From NCBI GenBank assembly GCA_018714895.1, contig DVMQ01000014.1, forward strand, positions 62,001-126,000: DNA of 64,000 nt, written 5' to 3'. The notes beneath the pieces were generated by a model. The model was given only the letters and a program-made list of their open reading frames with translations, had not been told where the DNA came from and ran no database searches. A program made the position numbers and the translations under genes. Of this stretch, positions 9,228 to 17,747 are shown one piece after another. Within the stretch, counting starts at the first letter, position 1, and every line of letters starts with the position of its first letter. This DNA is from Coprovicinus avistercoris. GTDB lineage: Bacteria > Actinomycetota > Coriobacteriia > Coriobacteriales > Atopobiaceae.

Positions 9228-11082
9228 CTGCAACACCCCCTTTCGTGGCGGTATCGGGCGTAACGTCTTCTACCTCAGTAGGCAATATGTCTTCTTCATA
9301 GGTGCGGTTCTGCTGTTCGTAGGTCTCGCGGTAGAACTCGCACGTCTTCATCAGCTCGTCGTGTGTACCCAAGCCAGCGATATGGCCGTTATCGAGTACA
9401 AGAATGCGGTCAGCATCCTGTACGGAGCTTGTACGCTGGGCAATGATTATCTTGGTAGTTTCAGGCAAGTAGCTCTTAAGGCCTTCACGGATAAGGGCGT
9501 CGGTCCTGGTGTCTACTGCAGAGGTAGAGTCATCGAGAATGAGTACTTTGGGGTGCTTGAGAAGGGCGCGAGCAATACAAAGACGCTGCTTCTGACCACC
9601 GGATACGTTTGTACCACCTTGCTCGATGTAGGTGTCATATTTCTTGGGGAATCCTTCTACGAATTCAGCCGCCTGAGCAAGTTCGCAAACCTCACGAATT
9701 TCGTCATCAGTTGCATCAGCCTTACCCCAGCGCAGGTTCTCTTTGATGGTGCCTGAGAACAATACATTCTTTTGGAGTACGACGGCTACGTTATTACGCA
9801 GGAATTCAAGGTCATAGTCGCGTACGTCGATGCCGCCAACTTCTACAGAACCCTCTGAAACATCGTACAGACGGCTGATGAGGTTTACGAGCGATGTCTT
9901 AGCAGAGCCGGTGCCACCCATAATACCAAGGGTTTCGCCACTCTTAATGTGCAGATCAATCTCTGCAAGTGCGCGATGCTCAGCCTTTTCCGAGTACTTA
10001 AAAGTCACGTTGTTGAAGTCGATTGAGCCGTCCTTCATCTCGGTAACAGGATGCTCGGGGTTTTGAATGGTCGGTTTGGTCTGAATAACTTCAACGATAC
10101 GCTCAGCACTCTCTTGGGCCATAGTGATCATGGCAAAAACCATCGAGACCATCATGAGGGCCATCAAAATCATGAAGCCATAGGTGGTAAGTGCGGAGAG
10201 TTGGCCAACATTAAAGAGGCTGCCTCGACTTGAAATGATGAGGTAGCTGCCAAATTGAATGACGACAACAAACACGGTGTATACCGCGAGATTCATCATT
10301 GGGGTGTTGAGAGCAAGGATCTTCTCGGCGCGTGTAAAGTCACGGCATACATCCTGAGCAGCAACTCCAAAACGCTGCTTCTCATAATCCTGGCGGACGT
10401 AGCTTTTTACGTCTCGCATACCAGTGACGTTTTCTTCGACCGACTCATTTAAGGCGTCGTACTTATGAAATACCGAACGGAAAATTGGGTGTACCGTTCT
10501 TACAACCTTATAGAGACCAAAGCCCAATAGTGGAACAATAAGGACAAAGACAAATGCCATGGGGCCGGCCATGATAAACGACATAACAATGCCGCAGATA
10601 AGCAGCATTGGGCAGCGAACTGCCGTACGAATAATCATCATATAGGCAAGCTGAACATTGGTGATGTCGGTTGTGAGACGAGTAACCAGTGAACTAGGAG
10701 AGAACTGGTCAATATTGGCAAAGCTAAACTTCTGTACTGAAGCAAAGACATCGTGACGTAAGTTCTTTGCAAAACCACACGATGCAATACTGCACTCTAT
10801 ACCCGCACCAATACCAAATGCTAGAGAAGCGAGCGCCATGCCGATAAGAACAGCGGCATAGGGGAGCATCTCAGAAAGCGTTGCACCAGCTTGGATAGTG
10901 TTAATGAGCTGAGCTGTTACAAAAGGAATAGCAACTTCCATTACAACCTCACCAAGAACAATGATGGGGGTGGCTATGGAAGCCTTGCGATACTCACGAA
11001 TACTTGAACCCAGGACGTGAATTATCTCACTGAGGCTGCGATCCTCATCGGAGCTATTTCGCTTCCTTAGTTTCTTTTGCAT
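9217..11082 (-). CDS. ABC exporter half-transporter, subunit 1 of a heterodimer
   Basis: 621 residues, start at 11082 with AAGGAGA upstream. Six membrane helices then a nucleotide-binding domain: Walker A GGTGSAKTS (389-397; Ala where most have Gly), standard signature VSGGQKQR, and Walker B LILDDSTS, where Asp replaces the catalytic Glu. The degenerate Walker B here, combined with the LSQGQ signature in the partner, predicts one inactive and one active ATP site, as known for asymmetric exporters. The stop overlaps the next start by 11 bases and its own start overlaps the MarR gene by 16, so all three are translationally coupled. Confidence 0.9.
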   Translation of the reverse strand: MQKKLRKRNSSDEDRSLSEIIHVLGSSIREYRKASIATPIIVLGEVVMEVAIPFVTAQLINTIQAGATLSEMLPYAAVLIGMALASLAFGIGAGIECSIASCGFAKNLRHDVFASVQKFSFANIDQFSPSSLVTRLTTDITNVQLAYMMIIRTAVRCPMLLICGIVMSFIMAGPMAFVFVLIVPLLGFGLYKVVRTVHPIFRSVFHKYDALNESVEENVTGMRDVKSYVRQDYEKQRFGVAAQDVCRDFTRAEKILALNTPMMNLAVYTVFVVVIQFGSYLIISSRGSLFNVGQLSALTTYGFMILMALMMVSMVFAMITMAQESAERIVEVIQTKPTIQNPEHPVTEMKDGSIDFNNVTFKYSEKAEHRALAEIDLHIKSGETLGIMGGTGSAKTSLVNLISRLYDVSEGSVEVGGIDVRDYDLEFLRNNVAVVLQKNVLFSGTIKENLRWGKADATDDEIREVCELAQAAEFVEGFPKKYDTYIEQGGTNVSGGQKQRLCIARALLKHPKVLILDDSTSAVDTRTDALIREGLKSYLPETTKIIIAQRTSSVQDADRILVLDNGHIAGLGTHDELMKTCEFYRETYEQQNRTYEEDILPTEVEDVTPDTATKGGVADEQ

Positions 11083-11549
11083 GCGTCTCCTTCCTTCTCT
11101 AGTGTCTCAAGTACCTTCCAGTGATCAACAATACGATCGAGCATGCTGAGAAGCTCATGTATTTCAGCTTCACTGAGGCACGAGAGAGCATCCTTTTCAA
11201 ACTGTTCCCGTCCGCGCACCACCTCGGTTGCTTTCTCCATCCCACATGGCGTGAGGGTTAAAAGTACCTGTCGGCGATCTACCTCAGACCGTGTTCGAAT
11301 GAGAAGTTCTTCTCGTTCGAGCTTTGAGACAACCTCCGATAGCGAGGCCGAAGTAATGGCCGAAGACTCGAGCAGCTCCGCTTGGGACATCTGTCCTCCA
11401 TGGGCGAGCACGGTTTTGAGTACGTGCTGTCGTCCACCTCTGCCTCCGCGGTGTAGCCAGAGATAGTGGCCAAAGTAGCCGAAGTCATGAAGTACCCGTT
11501 TGTTTGGTGACTCCTGCTGGTGCACGGCGCGCAGAGCTGATGTGGCCAT
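11067..11549 (-). CDS. MarR family transcriptional regulator
   Basis: 160 residues from the ATG at 11549, which has AAAGGAGG five bases upstream; the longer frame from 11576 lacks a site. The winged helix-turn-helix is clear: SQAELLESSAITSASLSEVVSKLEREELL then a wing RSEVDRRQVLLTLT, flanked by dimerization helices. It is the first gene of an operon with the heterodimeric ABC exporter, the usual arrangement for a ligand-released autorepressor of drug efflux. An imperfect palindrome overlaps its likely promoter. Ligand unknown. Confidence 0.9.
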   Translation of the reverse strand: MATSALRAVHQQESPNKRVLHDFGYFGHYLWLHRGGRGGRQHVLKTVLAHGGQMSQAELLESSAITSASLSEVVSKLEREELLIRTRSEVDRRQVLLTLTPCGMEKATEVVRGREQFEKDALSCLSEAEIHELLSMLDRIVDHWKVLETLEKEGDACKRN

Positions 11550-11593
11550 CACAGCCTCCTTTTGGATGCGTGCCATCTCTATGTGCGTAAGGC

Positions 11594-11650
11594 ATTTTGG
11601 TACCCGTTACTAGAGATGTCAAGGTGCCGAACTAATAAAGTTTGGTACCT
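11594..11650 (-). promoter_or_regulatory. marR promoter and candidate operator
   Basis: On the minus strand TTGACA (11622-11617), 17 bases, then CAAAAT (11599-11594) form a promoter 38-45 bases before the marR start. An imperfect palindrome (11622-11632 against 11640-11650, 9 of 11 pairs) overlaps the -35 side, and a further GGTACC half-site lies at 11599-11604. This fits autorepression by the MarR protein; inferred from position only. Confidence 0.5.
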
Positions 11651-11764
11651 AAAGAATTCTTCACTTTGTATACATTTTCCCAGTTAAAACGAACTGCAAT
11701 AACAATTAAAGAGAGAGCACGCAATGTTTCAGTCATGTGACGACGAGGTTAATGTCAGGAAAAT

Positions 11765-11835
11765 GTAAGGAGTAGTCACATCTATGTAAGCACTCGTAAA
11801 CGGGGTGAATTTAGGGGACTGACGGCGCATAGGAT
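11765..11835 (+). promoter_or_regulatory. Candidate PhoP box and -10 upstream of pstS
   Basis: Five GTnAn units occur on one face of the helix: GTAAG 11765, GTCAC 11775, GTAAG 11786, GTAAA 11796 and GTGAA 11805, spaced 10, 11, 10 and 9 bases. Direct repeats at 10-11 bases are how OmpR-class PhoP proteins bind. TAGGAT at 11830-11835 is a possible -10 with no good -35, typical of activator-dependent promoters. The operon encodes its own PhoP/PhoR-like pair. Confidence 0.5.
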
Positions 11836-11904
11836 GTGATGGCAGGGGAACAGAGCGATCTGTTTCCACAATACAAAAACAGGTAAGTCCCTGGAAGGAG
11901 CAAC

Positions 11905-12837
11905 ATGCTCGATAACAAGATGTCTCGTCGTCAGTTCCTTTCTTTCGCTGGCATTTCAGCCGCAGCAGTGGCTGGCCTTGGTCTGGTAGGCTGCGGTGGC
12001 TCAAGTGAGCAGGCAGCATCCGGCTCCGGTGAATCACTGTCCGGATCCATTTCATGCTCCGGTGCTACATCGTTCCAGCCGCTCGTAGAAGCAGCTGCTA
12101 ACGACTTTATGGACGCAAACCCCGACGTTTCCATCTCTATTTCTGCTGGTGGTTCTGGTCAGGGCCTTTCCGACATCAAGGATGGCAAGGTGCAGATTGG
12201 CCGTTCCGATGTCTTTGCAGAGACTAAGCTCGATGCTGCTGATGTCGAGAATCTCGTTGACAACCAGGTGGCTATTGTAGGCATGGGTCCCATTGTTAAT
12301 CCATCTGTTGATGTTGACGACCTCACGACCGAACAGCTCAAGGGTATCTTTACTGGTGAGATTACCGATTGGAGCCAGGTAGGCGGCACCGCTGGCACCA
12401 TCCAGGTAATTAACCGTAAGGCTGGTTCTGGCACTCGTGCAACCTTCGAGGATGCTGTTCTCCAGGGTGCTACCGTTCCTGATTCCTTCAAGCCGGTTGC
12501 TGAAGAGGATTCTTCAGGCACAGTTGTGGACAAGGTTTCCCAGACTGAGGGTTCCATTTCTTATGTTGCCTTCAACTACTTCGACGACTCTAAGTTCAAG
12601 GCTCTTTCTGTTGATGGTGTAGCACCAACTCAGGAGAATGTTGAGTCCGGTGACTTCAATATTTGGTCTTACGAGCATATGTATACAAGAAACGATGCCG
12701 ATGATGTTACCAAGGCATTCATTGACTATATGCTCTCTGATGAAGTTCAGACAAATCTCGTTCCTGAGCAGGGCTTCATTCCTCTGAACGGTATGAAGGT
12801 TAAGAAGGACGTTGACGGTAACGTCACCGCTATCTAA
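11905..12837 (+). CDS. pstS: Phosphate-binding lipoprotein PstS, Tat-type signal
   Basis: 310 residues; GGAAGGAGC precedes the ATG. The signal carries SRRQFLSF (Tat consensus, residues 7-14), a hydrophobic stretch, then lipobox LVGC with Cys-30 as the lipidated residue. The mature part is a PBP-like phosphate-binding protein (GSGTRATFED and GSISYVAFNYF are typical). It captures phosphate outside the membrane and delivers it to PstCA. First gene of an eight-gene pst-pho operon, and followed by a strong hairpin before pstC that may keep its mRNA more abundant than the rest. Confidence 0.95.
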   Translation: MLDNKMSRRQFLSFAGISAAAVAGLGLVGCGGSSEQAASGSGESLSGSISCSGATSFQPLVEAAANDFMDANPDVSISISAGGSGQGLSDIKDGKVQIGRSDVFAETKLDAADVENLVDNQVAIVGMGPIVNPSVDVDDLTTEQLKGIFTGEITDWSQVGGTAGTIQVINRKAGSGTRATFEDAVLQGATVPDSFKPVAEEDSSGTVVDKVSQTEGSISYVAFNYFDDSKFKALSVDGVAPTQENVESGDFNIWSYEHMYTRNDADDVTKAFIDYMLSDEVQTNLVPEQGFIPLNGMKVKKDVDGNVTAI

Positions 12838-12862
12838 TTCAGTTTAAGCATATATATGTTGG

Positions 12863-12895
12863 GCGAGGCGTCCTTCCATGCGATGGGCGCCTCGC
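12863..12895 (+). other. Intercistronic hairpin between pstS and pstC
   Basis: GCGAGGCG (12863-12870) pairs with CGCCTCGC (12888-12895), with further pairs inside. No T tract follows, so it is more likely an mRNA-stabilising or partial-termination element than a full terminator. Confidence 0.6.
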
Positions 12896-12918
12896 TGTAG
12901 GTAGAGAAAGGTTGCGTA

Positions 12919-13818
12919 ATGGCGAAACAGATGCCAAAGCGCAGGTTAGAGGGTATAGGGTTTAGCATCACAACATTGTGCGTTGCTTTGGTTGCTCTTG
13001 TCGTTGTTACCCTCATTGTGATGGTGGCCCAGCAAGGTCTTGCCACATTTTTTCAGGATGGCATTAACCTCTGGTCATTTCTAAGTGGACAAAATTGGAT
13101 TCCCGATCAACAGCGTTTTGGAGCTTTGCCACTGATCGTTGGGTCATTCTCCGTCACACTGCTTTCAACTGTTATTGCACTTCCAATTGCTCTTGGTTCT
13201 GCGATTTTTGTTGTTGAGGTCGCACCTGGATTTGGGCGCCGTTTCTTCCAGCCAGTTGTCGAGCTTCTGGTGGGAATCCCATCAGTCGTATACGGCGTAC
13301 TGGGCCTTTCAGTGGTCAATAGTGCGATGCGTGCAATTTTTGGGGAAGCAGCTGCAACAGGTGCCGGTATTCTTTCCGGATCGATTGTATTGGCTGTAAT
13401 GATTTTGCCCACGGTAACGACGCTTTCCATCGATGCATTAGCAGCAGTCCCAAACGAATATCGTGAAGGTTCGTATGCGCTTGGTTGTACACGGTGGCAA
13501 ACCGTGTGGCATGTTGTACTCAAGAGTGCGCTTCCATCTCTTATGACGGCTGTCATTCTCGGCATGACCCGTGCCTTCGGTGAGACATTGGCAGTGCAAA
13601 TGGTAATCGGTGGCGTAGAGCGTTCTATGCCTACTGGTCTTCTCGATCCAGCTGCGACACTTACCACGGCTCTCACTTCGGGGCTTTCCAATGCTACGAC
13701 GGGCTCTGTTGAGTACCATGCGCTTTGGTCGCTTGGCTTGCTCTTGCTGTTGATGTCGCTCTTCTTCATTGTCCTCATTCACATAATTGGTAAGAGGGGA
13801 GCTAAACAGCATGGCTAA
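12919..13818 (+). CDS. pstC: Phosphate ABC transporter permease PstC
   Basis: 299 residues with six predicted membrane helices and the binding-protein-dependent permease loop (EGSYALGCTRWQTVWHVVLKSALPSLMTAV, EAA-type contact with the ATPase). It forms the inner-membrane channel with PstA. The ATG at 12919 has AAAGG upstream. The stop overlaps the pstA start by eight bases, so the two permeases are translationally coupled. Confidence 0.94.
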   Translation: MAKQMPKRRLEGIGFSITTLCVALVALVVVTLIVMVAQQGLATFFQDGINLWSFLSGQNWIPDQQRFGALPLIVGSFSVTLLSTVIALPIALGSAIFVVEVAPGFGRRFFQPVVELLVGIPSVVYGVLGLSVVNSAMRAIFGEAAATGAGILSGSIVLAVMILPTVTTLSIDALAAVPNEYREGSYALGCTRWQTVWHVVLKSALPSLMTAVILGMTRAFGETLAVQMVIGGVERSMPTGLLDPAATLTTALTSGLSNATTGSVEYHALWSLGLLLLLMSLFFIVLIHIIGKRGAKQHG

Positions 13819-14752
13819 GAATGATCAGACAAATCAGCGATCCATGAAGGTTGATCTTGCTGCTCATGCCAAAAAGATTGGCGCTCAGGACAAATTTGCA
13901 ACGGGTGTTCTTACGGTCATCGTAGGACTTGTCATGTTTTTGCTCGTTGCGATTATTGCCTACATTCTGTATATGGGTCTTGGTAAGGCGCTTTCGCCTG
14001 GATTTTTGACCAACCCATCAACCGATGATGTAGCGCCCGGTATTCTTTACCAGCTGTTTGACTCGTTCTACCTGCTGATTATCACACTTATTATTTCTGT
14101 TCCCATTTCGTTGGGTGCAGCGATTTTCCTCGTTGAATACGCGCCTGATAACTGGATGACGTCGGCGGCAAAAACGGCTATCGAAACACTTTCGAGTTTG
14201 CCTTCTATCGTGGTTGGCATGTTTGGATCGTTGTTCTTTGTTGTTGTACTTGGTTGGGGAATTTCCATCATCGCAGGTGCGCTTGCTCTTACGATGTTCA
14301 ATATCCCAATTCTTGTCCGGACTATCCAGCAAGCACTCGAAGATGTTCCTGCGAGCCAGCGCGATGCCTCACTTGCGATGGGTCTTACGCGTTGGGAAAC
14401 CACCATCAACGTCCTTTTACCAGCTGCTATGCCGGCAATTGTAACCGGTATTGTTATTTCTGCTGGACGCGTATTTGGTGAGGCTGCAGCTCTTATCTTT
14501 ACCTCTGGTTCTGCGGCAGCACGCTTGAACTTTGCTAGCACAAATCTTGCAGCTCCAACCAATCCTTGGAATATTTTCCGTCCTGCCGAGACATTGGCTG
14601 TTCATATTTGGAAGCTCAAGATGGAGCCAACCCCTGGTAATGATGAAATCGTATGGGGTACCGCGGCCGTACTGCTTGTGTGTGTGCTGCTCTTTAACGT
14701 GTTGGCACGTGTGTTGGGTAAGGTTCTTGCTAGGAGGCTGACAGCCGAATGA
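13811..14752 (+). CDS. pstA: Phosphate ABC transporter permease PstA
   Basis: 313 residues from the ATG at 13811, chosen for AGGGGAG upstream; an in-frame GTG at 13787 would overlap pstC more deeply. Hydrophilic N-terminus, six membrane helices, and the ATPase-contact loop DASLAMGLTRWETTINVLLP. It pairs with PstC in the membrane. Its TGA overlaps the pstB1 ATG in an ATGA. Confidence 0.94.
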   Translation: MAKNDQTNQRSMKVDLAAHAKKIGAQDKFATGVLTVIVGLVMFLLVAIIAYILYMGLGKALSPGFLTNPSTDDVAPGILYQLFDSFYLLIITLIISVPISLGAAIFLVEYAPDNWMTSAAKTAIETLSSLPSIVVGMFGSLFFVVVLGWGISIIAGALALTMFNIPILVRTIQQALEDVPASQRDASLAMGLTRWETTINVLLPAAMPAIVTGIVISAGRVFGEAAALIFTSGSAAARLNFASTNLAAPTNPWNIFRPAETLAVHIWKLKMEPTPGNDEIVWGTAAVLLVCVLLFNVLARVLGKVLARRLTAE

Positions 14753-15543
14753 CAACTCAGAATCAAACGCCAGCCGTAAAGGATTGCCTGCTCTCAACAC
14801 ATGATGTGACAGTCAAGTACGATTTCACTCATGAGGCATTGCATCCAACTTCCTTAAACTTCGAAGGGGGACAGGTTACTGCTCTTATCGGTCCTTCTGG
14901 TTGTGGCAAATCAACGTTTCTGCGCTGCCTTAACCTTATGAACCGCGAGATTTCTCGCTGTGTTGTAGGCGGCGAGATTATCTACCACGGAGCCAATGTC
15001 AATACGCGTGATGTCAATCTGTATGAGCTGCGTAAGTCTATTGGCATGGTATTTCAGCAACCCACGCCATTTCGTAAGTCTATTCGCGAAAACATCCTCT
15101 TTGCTCCTAAGAAGCACGGTCGTATTCATAGCCGTGCTGAGGGTGATGAGCTGGTAGAAGAATCGCTTCGCAAGGCTGCTTTGTGGGATGAAGTGAAGGA
15201 TAAGCTCAATCAGAGTGCCCATGCGCTTTCTGGTGGTCAGCAGCAGCGTCTGTGTATTGCTCGTACGCTTGCAATGAAGCCTGACGTGGTGCTCTACGAT
15301 GAGCCTTGCTCTGCTCTTGACCCGATTTCTACCTATGCGGTAGAAGAGACAATTCGTTCCATTGCTGAGTCGGGTATTTGCGAGATTATCGTTACGCACA
15401 ATATGGAACAGGCAACGCGTGTCTCTGACAACACAGCATTTTTCTATGTGGGTGACATGGTTGAGACGGGTACTACCAAGCAGATTTTCTCTGCGCCCAA
15501 AGACCAACGTCTCCAGGATTATCTCAGCGGAAGGTTTGGCTAA
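14749..15543 (+). CDS. pstB: Phosphate ABC transporter ATPase PstB, copy 1
   Basis: 264 residues: Walker A IGPSGCGKST, Q-loop VFQQPTPF, signature ALSGGQQQR, Walker B VVLYDEPCSALDP, switch His in VTHN. All catalytic residues are present; the usual DEPTSALDP reads DEPCSALDP. It energises phosphate uptake by PstCA. It overlaps pstA by four bases and is followed one base later by a second pstB of the same length, so the two may act as a heterodimer or under different conditions. Confidence 0.93.
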   Translation: MTTQNQTPAVKDCLLSTHDVTVKYDFTHEALHPTSLNFEGGQVTALIGPSGCGKSTFLRCLNLMNREISRCVVGGEIIYHGANVNTRDVNLYELRKSIGMVFQQPTPFRKSIRENILFAPKKHGRIHSRAEGDELVEESLRKAALWDEVKDKLNQSAHALSGGQQQRLCIARTLAMKPDVVLYDEPCSALDPISTYAVEETIRSIAESGICEIIVTHNMEQATRVSDNTAFFYVGDMVETGTTKQIFSAPKDQRLQDYLSGRFG

Positions 15544-15544
15544 T

Positions 15545-16336
15545 ATGGACAACGAGAACATCACGCAGGACGCACCGTCTGGAGCGTCGAATGTGGCCAT
15601 CTCCATCCGTGATTTCAATCTGTGGTACGGAGATTTTCAGGCGCTCAAACACATATCACTAGATATCCCTAAGAATCGTGCTACGGCTTTTATTGGTCCT
15701 TCTGGATGTGGTAAGTCCACCTTGCTGCGCACATTCAACCGTATGAGTGATTTTGTAAGCTCAGTTCGTACTGAAGGCACCATTGAGTTTGAGGGTAATA
15801 ATATCTTTGACATGGATGCCAACACACTGCGTATCCATGTGGGCATGGTCTTTCAGCACCCCAATCCCTTCCCCATGAGCATTCGTGAGAATGTGCTTTA
15901 TGGCCTTAAACGCATGCGCCATATTTCTCGTGCCGAAGGGGATGAGGTATGCGAGCGTACGCTTTCCGAAGCTGCCTTGTGGGATGAGGTCAAAGATTCA
16001 CTCGATAAGAGCGGGTTGGGACTTTCAGGTGGCCAGCAGCAACGCCTTTGTATCGCACGTGCTTTGGCAACCGATCCAGAGATTCTGCTTATGGATGAGC
16101 CCACGAGCGCTCTTGACCCCATTTCAACTTCAATGGTTGAGGAGCTTATGGCGCAGTTGGCTCATGAGCATACAATTGTGGTAGTAACACACAATATGCA
16201 GCAAGCAACGCGTGTTGCAGATAAAACTGCCTTCTTCTATCTGGGCGAGCTCATTGAGTCTGGACCTACAAAAGAGCTGTTCTCGAATCCTAAAGAACAG
16301 CGTACACAAGAATATCTCTCCGGGAGGTTTAGCTAA
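15545..16336 (+). CDS. pstB: Phosphate ABC transporter ATPase PstB, copy 2
   Basis: 263 residues from the ATG at 15545, one base after the stop of copy 1 (the longer frame upstream runs through copy 1 in another frame). Walker A IGPSGCGKST, VFQHPNPF, GLSGGQQQR, LLMDEPTSALDP and VTHN are intact. Compared with copy 1 it has the more usual Walker B, and shares motifs such as AEGDE and ALWDEVKDSLDKS, so the pair likely arose by tandem duplication or long co-residence. TAATG overlap with phoU. Confidence 0.93.
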   Translation: MDNENITQDAPSGASNVAISIRDFNLWYGDFQALKHISLDIPKNRATAFIGPSGCGKSTLLRTFNRMSDFVSSVRTEGTIEFEGNNIFDMDANTLRIHVGMVFQHPNPFPMSIRENVLYGLKRMRHISRAEGDEVCERTLSEAALWDEVKDSLDKSGLGLSGGQQQRLCIARALATDPEILLMDEPTSALDPISTSMVEELMAQLAHEHTIVVVTHNMQQATRVADKTAFFYLGELIESGPTKELFSNPKEQRTQEYLSGRFS

Positions 16337-17058
16337 TGGCAAAGATAACTACACGCTCCGAGTTCTCCAAGCAGCTTGAAGATGTTCAGGGCTTGGTCTC
16401 CCGGCTCGGCGAGAAGGCTGAAGCTGATATCCGCGCCGTCGGTCTTGCTGCTCGTGGTGATCGCGGCGCAGCAACAGGAGTTTTGCGCGGCCGTAAAGCG
16501 GCAGACCGTCTTCGCAATGAGATTGAGAGCAACTGCCTTGATATCATGCTGCTTCAGCAGCCGCTGATTGGTGAAGATCTGCGTTTCGTCTCCGGCGCTT
16601 TCAGGGTCGTGTCTGACTTGTATCAGATTGACAATATGACCCGCGACATCGCCTTTCTGATGGCTGAGATTTCGAAGAAATCTATGAAGCCACTTATCGA
16701 GACGTTCTCCATTATGTCGGATAAAACTGCCTCAATGCTCGCTCGTGCTCTTGATGCATTTAGCGCTGCTGATACAGACTTAGCTCATGAGGTTATGGAC
16801 TCCGACGATGAGATGGACCGCATGTATCAGCAGACTGAAGAAATGGTTGCTGGCCTTATTCGCGAGTCCGATGGTCAGACAAAGTCTTTGCCTGAGCTTC
16901 TTATGGTGGCAAAGTATTTTGAACGCATTGGAGATCAAGCTGCTCGTGTTGCTGCATGGGGTTTGTTCCGTGCAACGGGTGAACGCGTGCTAACCAATGC
17001 CGATCATCTCGCAGAGCTTGAGGATGAAGAAGAAACTATAGGAGAGGCTGGAGAGTAG
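16336..17058 (+). CDS. phoU: Phosphate signalling protein PhoU
   Basis: 240 residues, the usual length, with two PhoU repeats, each a three-helix bundle carrying the acidic metal-binding stretch (for example MDSDDEMDRMYQQTEE and the YFERIGDQAARVA motif). PhoU links the Pst transporter to the sensor kinase and turns the response off when phosphate is plentiful. Its ATG overlaps the stop of pstB2. The two-component pair follows at once, making a self-contained sensing unit. Confidence 0.93.
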   Translation: MAKITTRSEFSKQLEDVQGLVSRLGEKAEADIRAVGLAARGDRGAATGVLRGRKAADRLRNEIESNCLDIMLLQQPLIGEDLRFVSGAFRVVSDLYQIDNMTRDIAFLMAEISKKSMKPLIETFSIMSDKTASMLARALDAFSAADTDLAHEVMDSDDEMDRMYQQTEEMVAGLIRESDGQTKSLPELLMVAKYFERIGDQAARVAAWGLFRATGERVLTNADHLAELEDEEETIGEAGE

Positions 17059-17059
17059 C

Positions 17060-17743
17060 GTGGTCTACTACGTCGAGGATGATACAAACATTCGTGAGAT
17101 TACGCTGTATGCGCTTACGCAGGCAGGGATTGATGCAAAAGGGTTTTCCAATGATGCGTCATTTCGACGCGCTTGCGATGAGCGCGTGCCCGATGCTGTT
17201 CTCCTTGACATTATGCTTCCCGACACCGATGGCATTTCTATTTTGCGGCGCATTCGCCAGACTCCTGGTTTGACGGATGTGCCCGTCATGATGCTTACTG
17301 CAAAAGATACTGAGCTTGATACGGTGCGAGCTCTCGATTGTGGTGCTGACGACTATCTTGCTAAGCCTTTTGGCATGATGGAAATGGTTAGTCGTGTGCG
17401 TGCGCTGCTGAGACGTTCTGGACGAGGCCGTTCTTCCTCGGCTTCTGTGGACGATACAATTCAAGTTGATGCACTCACTATCTCGCCTTCTCGTCGTGAG
17501 GCTTCTGTGGATGGTAAGCCGCTTTCACTTACGATGCGTGAGTTTGACTTGCTTGAGTTTTTAGCAGCAAGTCCGGGTGTTGTTTTTACCCGTGAGACCT
17601 TACTTCAGCGTGTTTGGGGCTGGGATTTTGACGGTGGCAGCCGTACAGTTGATGTGCATGTTCAAACAATTCGTGCAAAGTTGGGTGATCATGCAGGTCT
17701 TATCGAGACTGTTCGTGGTGTAGGGTATCGTCTCAAGGGTTAA
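17060..17743 (+). CDS. phoP: OmpR/PhoB family response regulator
   Basis: 227 residues starting at GTG 17060, one base after the phoU stop. Receiver: acidic pocket Glu-6/Asp-7/Asp-8, phospho-acceptor Asp-50 in LLDIMLPD, and the Lys of AKPFG. C-terminal winged helix of the OmpR class (LTMREFDLLEFLAASPGVVFTRETLL, RTVDVHVQTIRAKLG, VRGVGYRL). Placed inside the pst operon with a PhoR-like kinase, it is very likely the regulator that binds the repeat array before pstS. The symbol rests on context. Confidence 0.9.
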   Translation: MVYYVEDDTNIREITLYALTQAGIDAKGFSNDASFRRACDERVPDAVLLDIMLPDTDGISILRRIRQTPGLTDVPVMMLTAKDTELDTVRALDCGADDYLAKPFGMMEMVSRVRALLRRSGRGRSSSASVDDTIQVDALTISPSRREASVDGKPLSLTMREFDLLEFLAASPGVVFTRETLLQRVWGWDFDGGSRTVDVHVQTIRAKLGDHAGLIETVRGVGYRLKG

Positions 17744-17747
17744 GTTT

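Noticed and set aside
15362..15544. N-terminal extension of the second pstB
   Set aside because: Would overlap most of the end of pstB1 in another frame; ATG 15545 directly follows the pstB1 stop and gives the normal PstB length.
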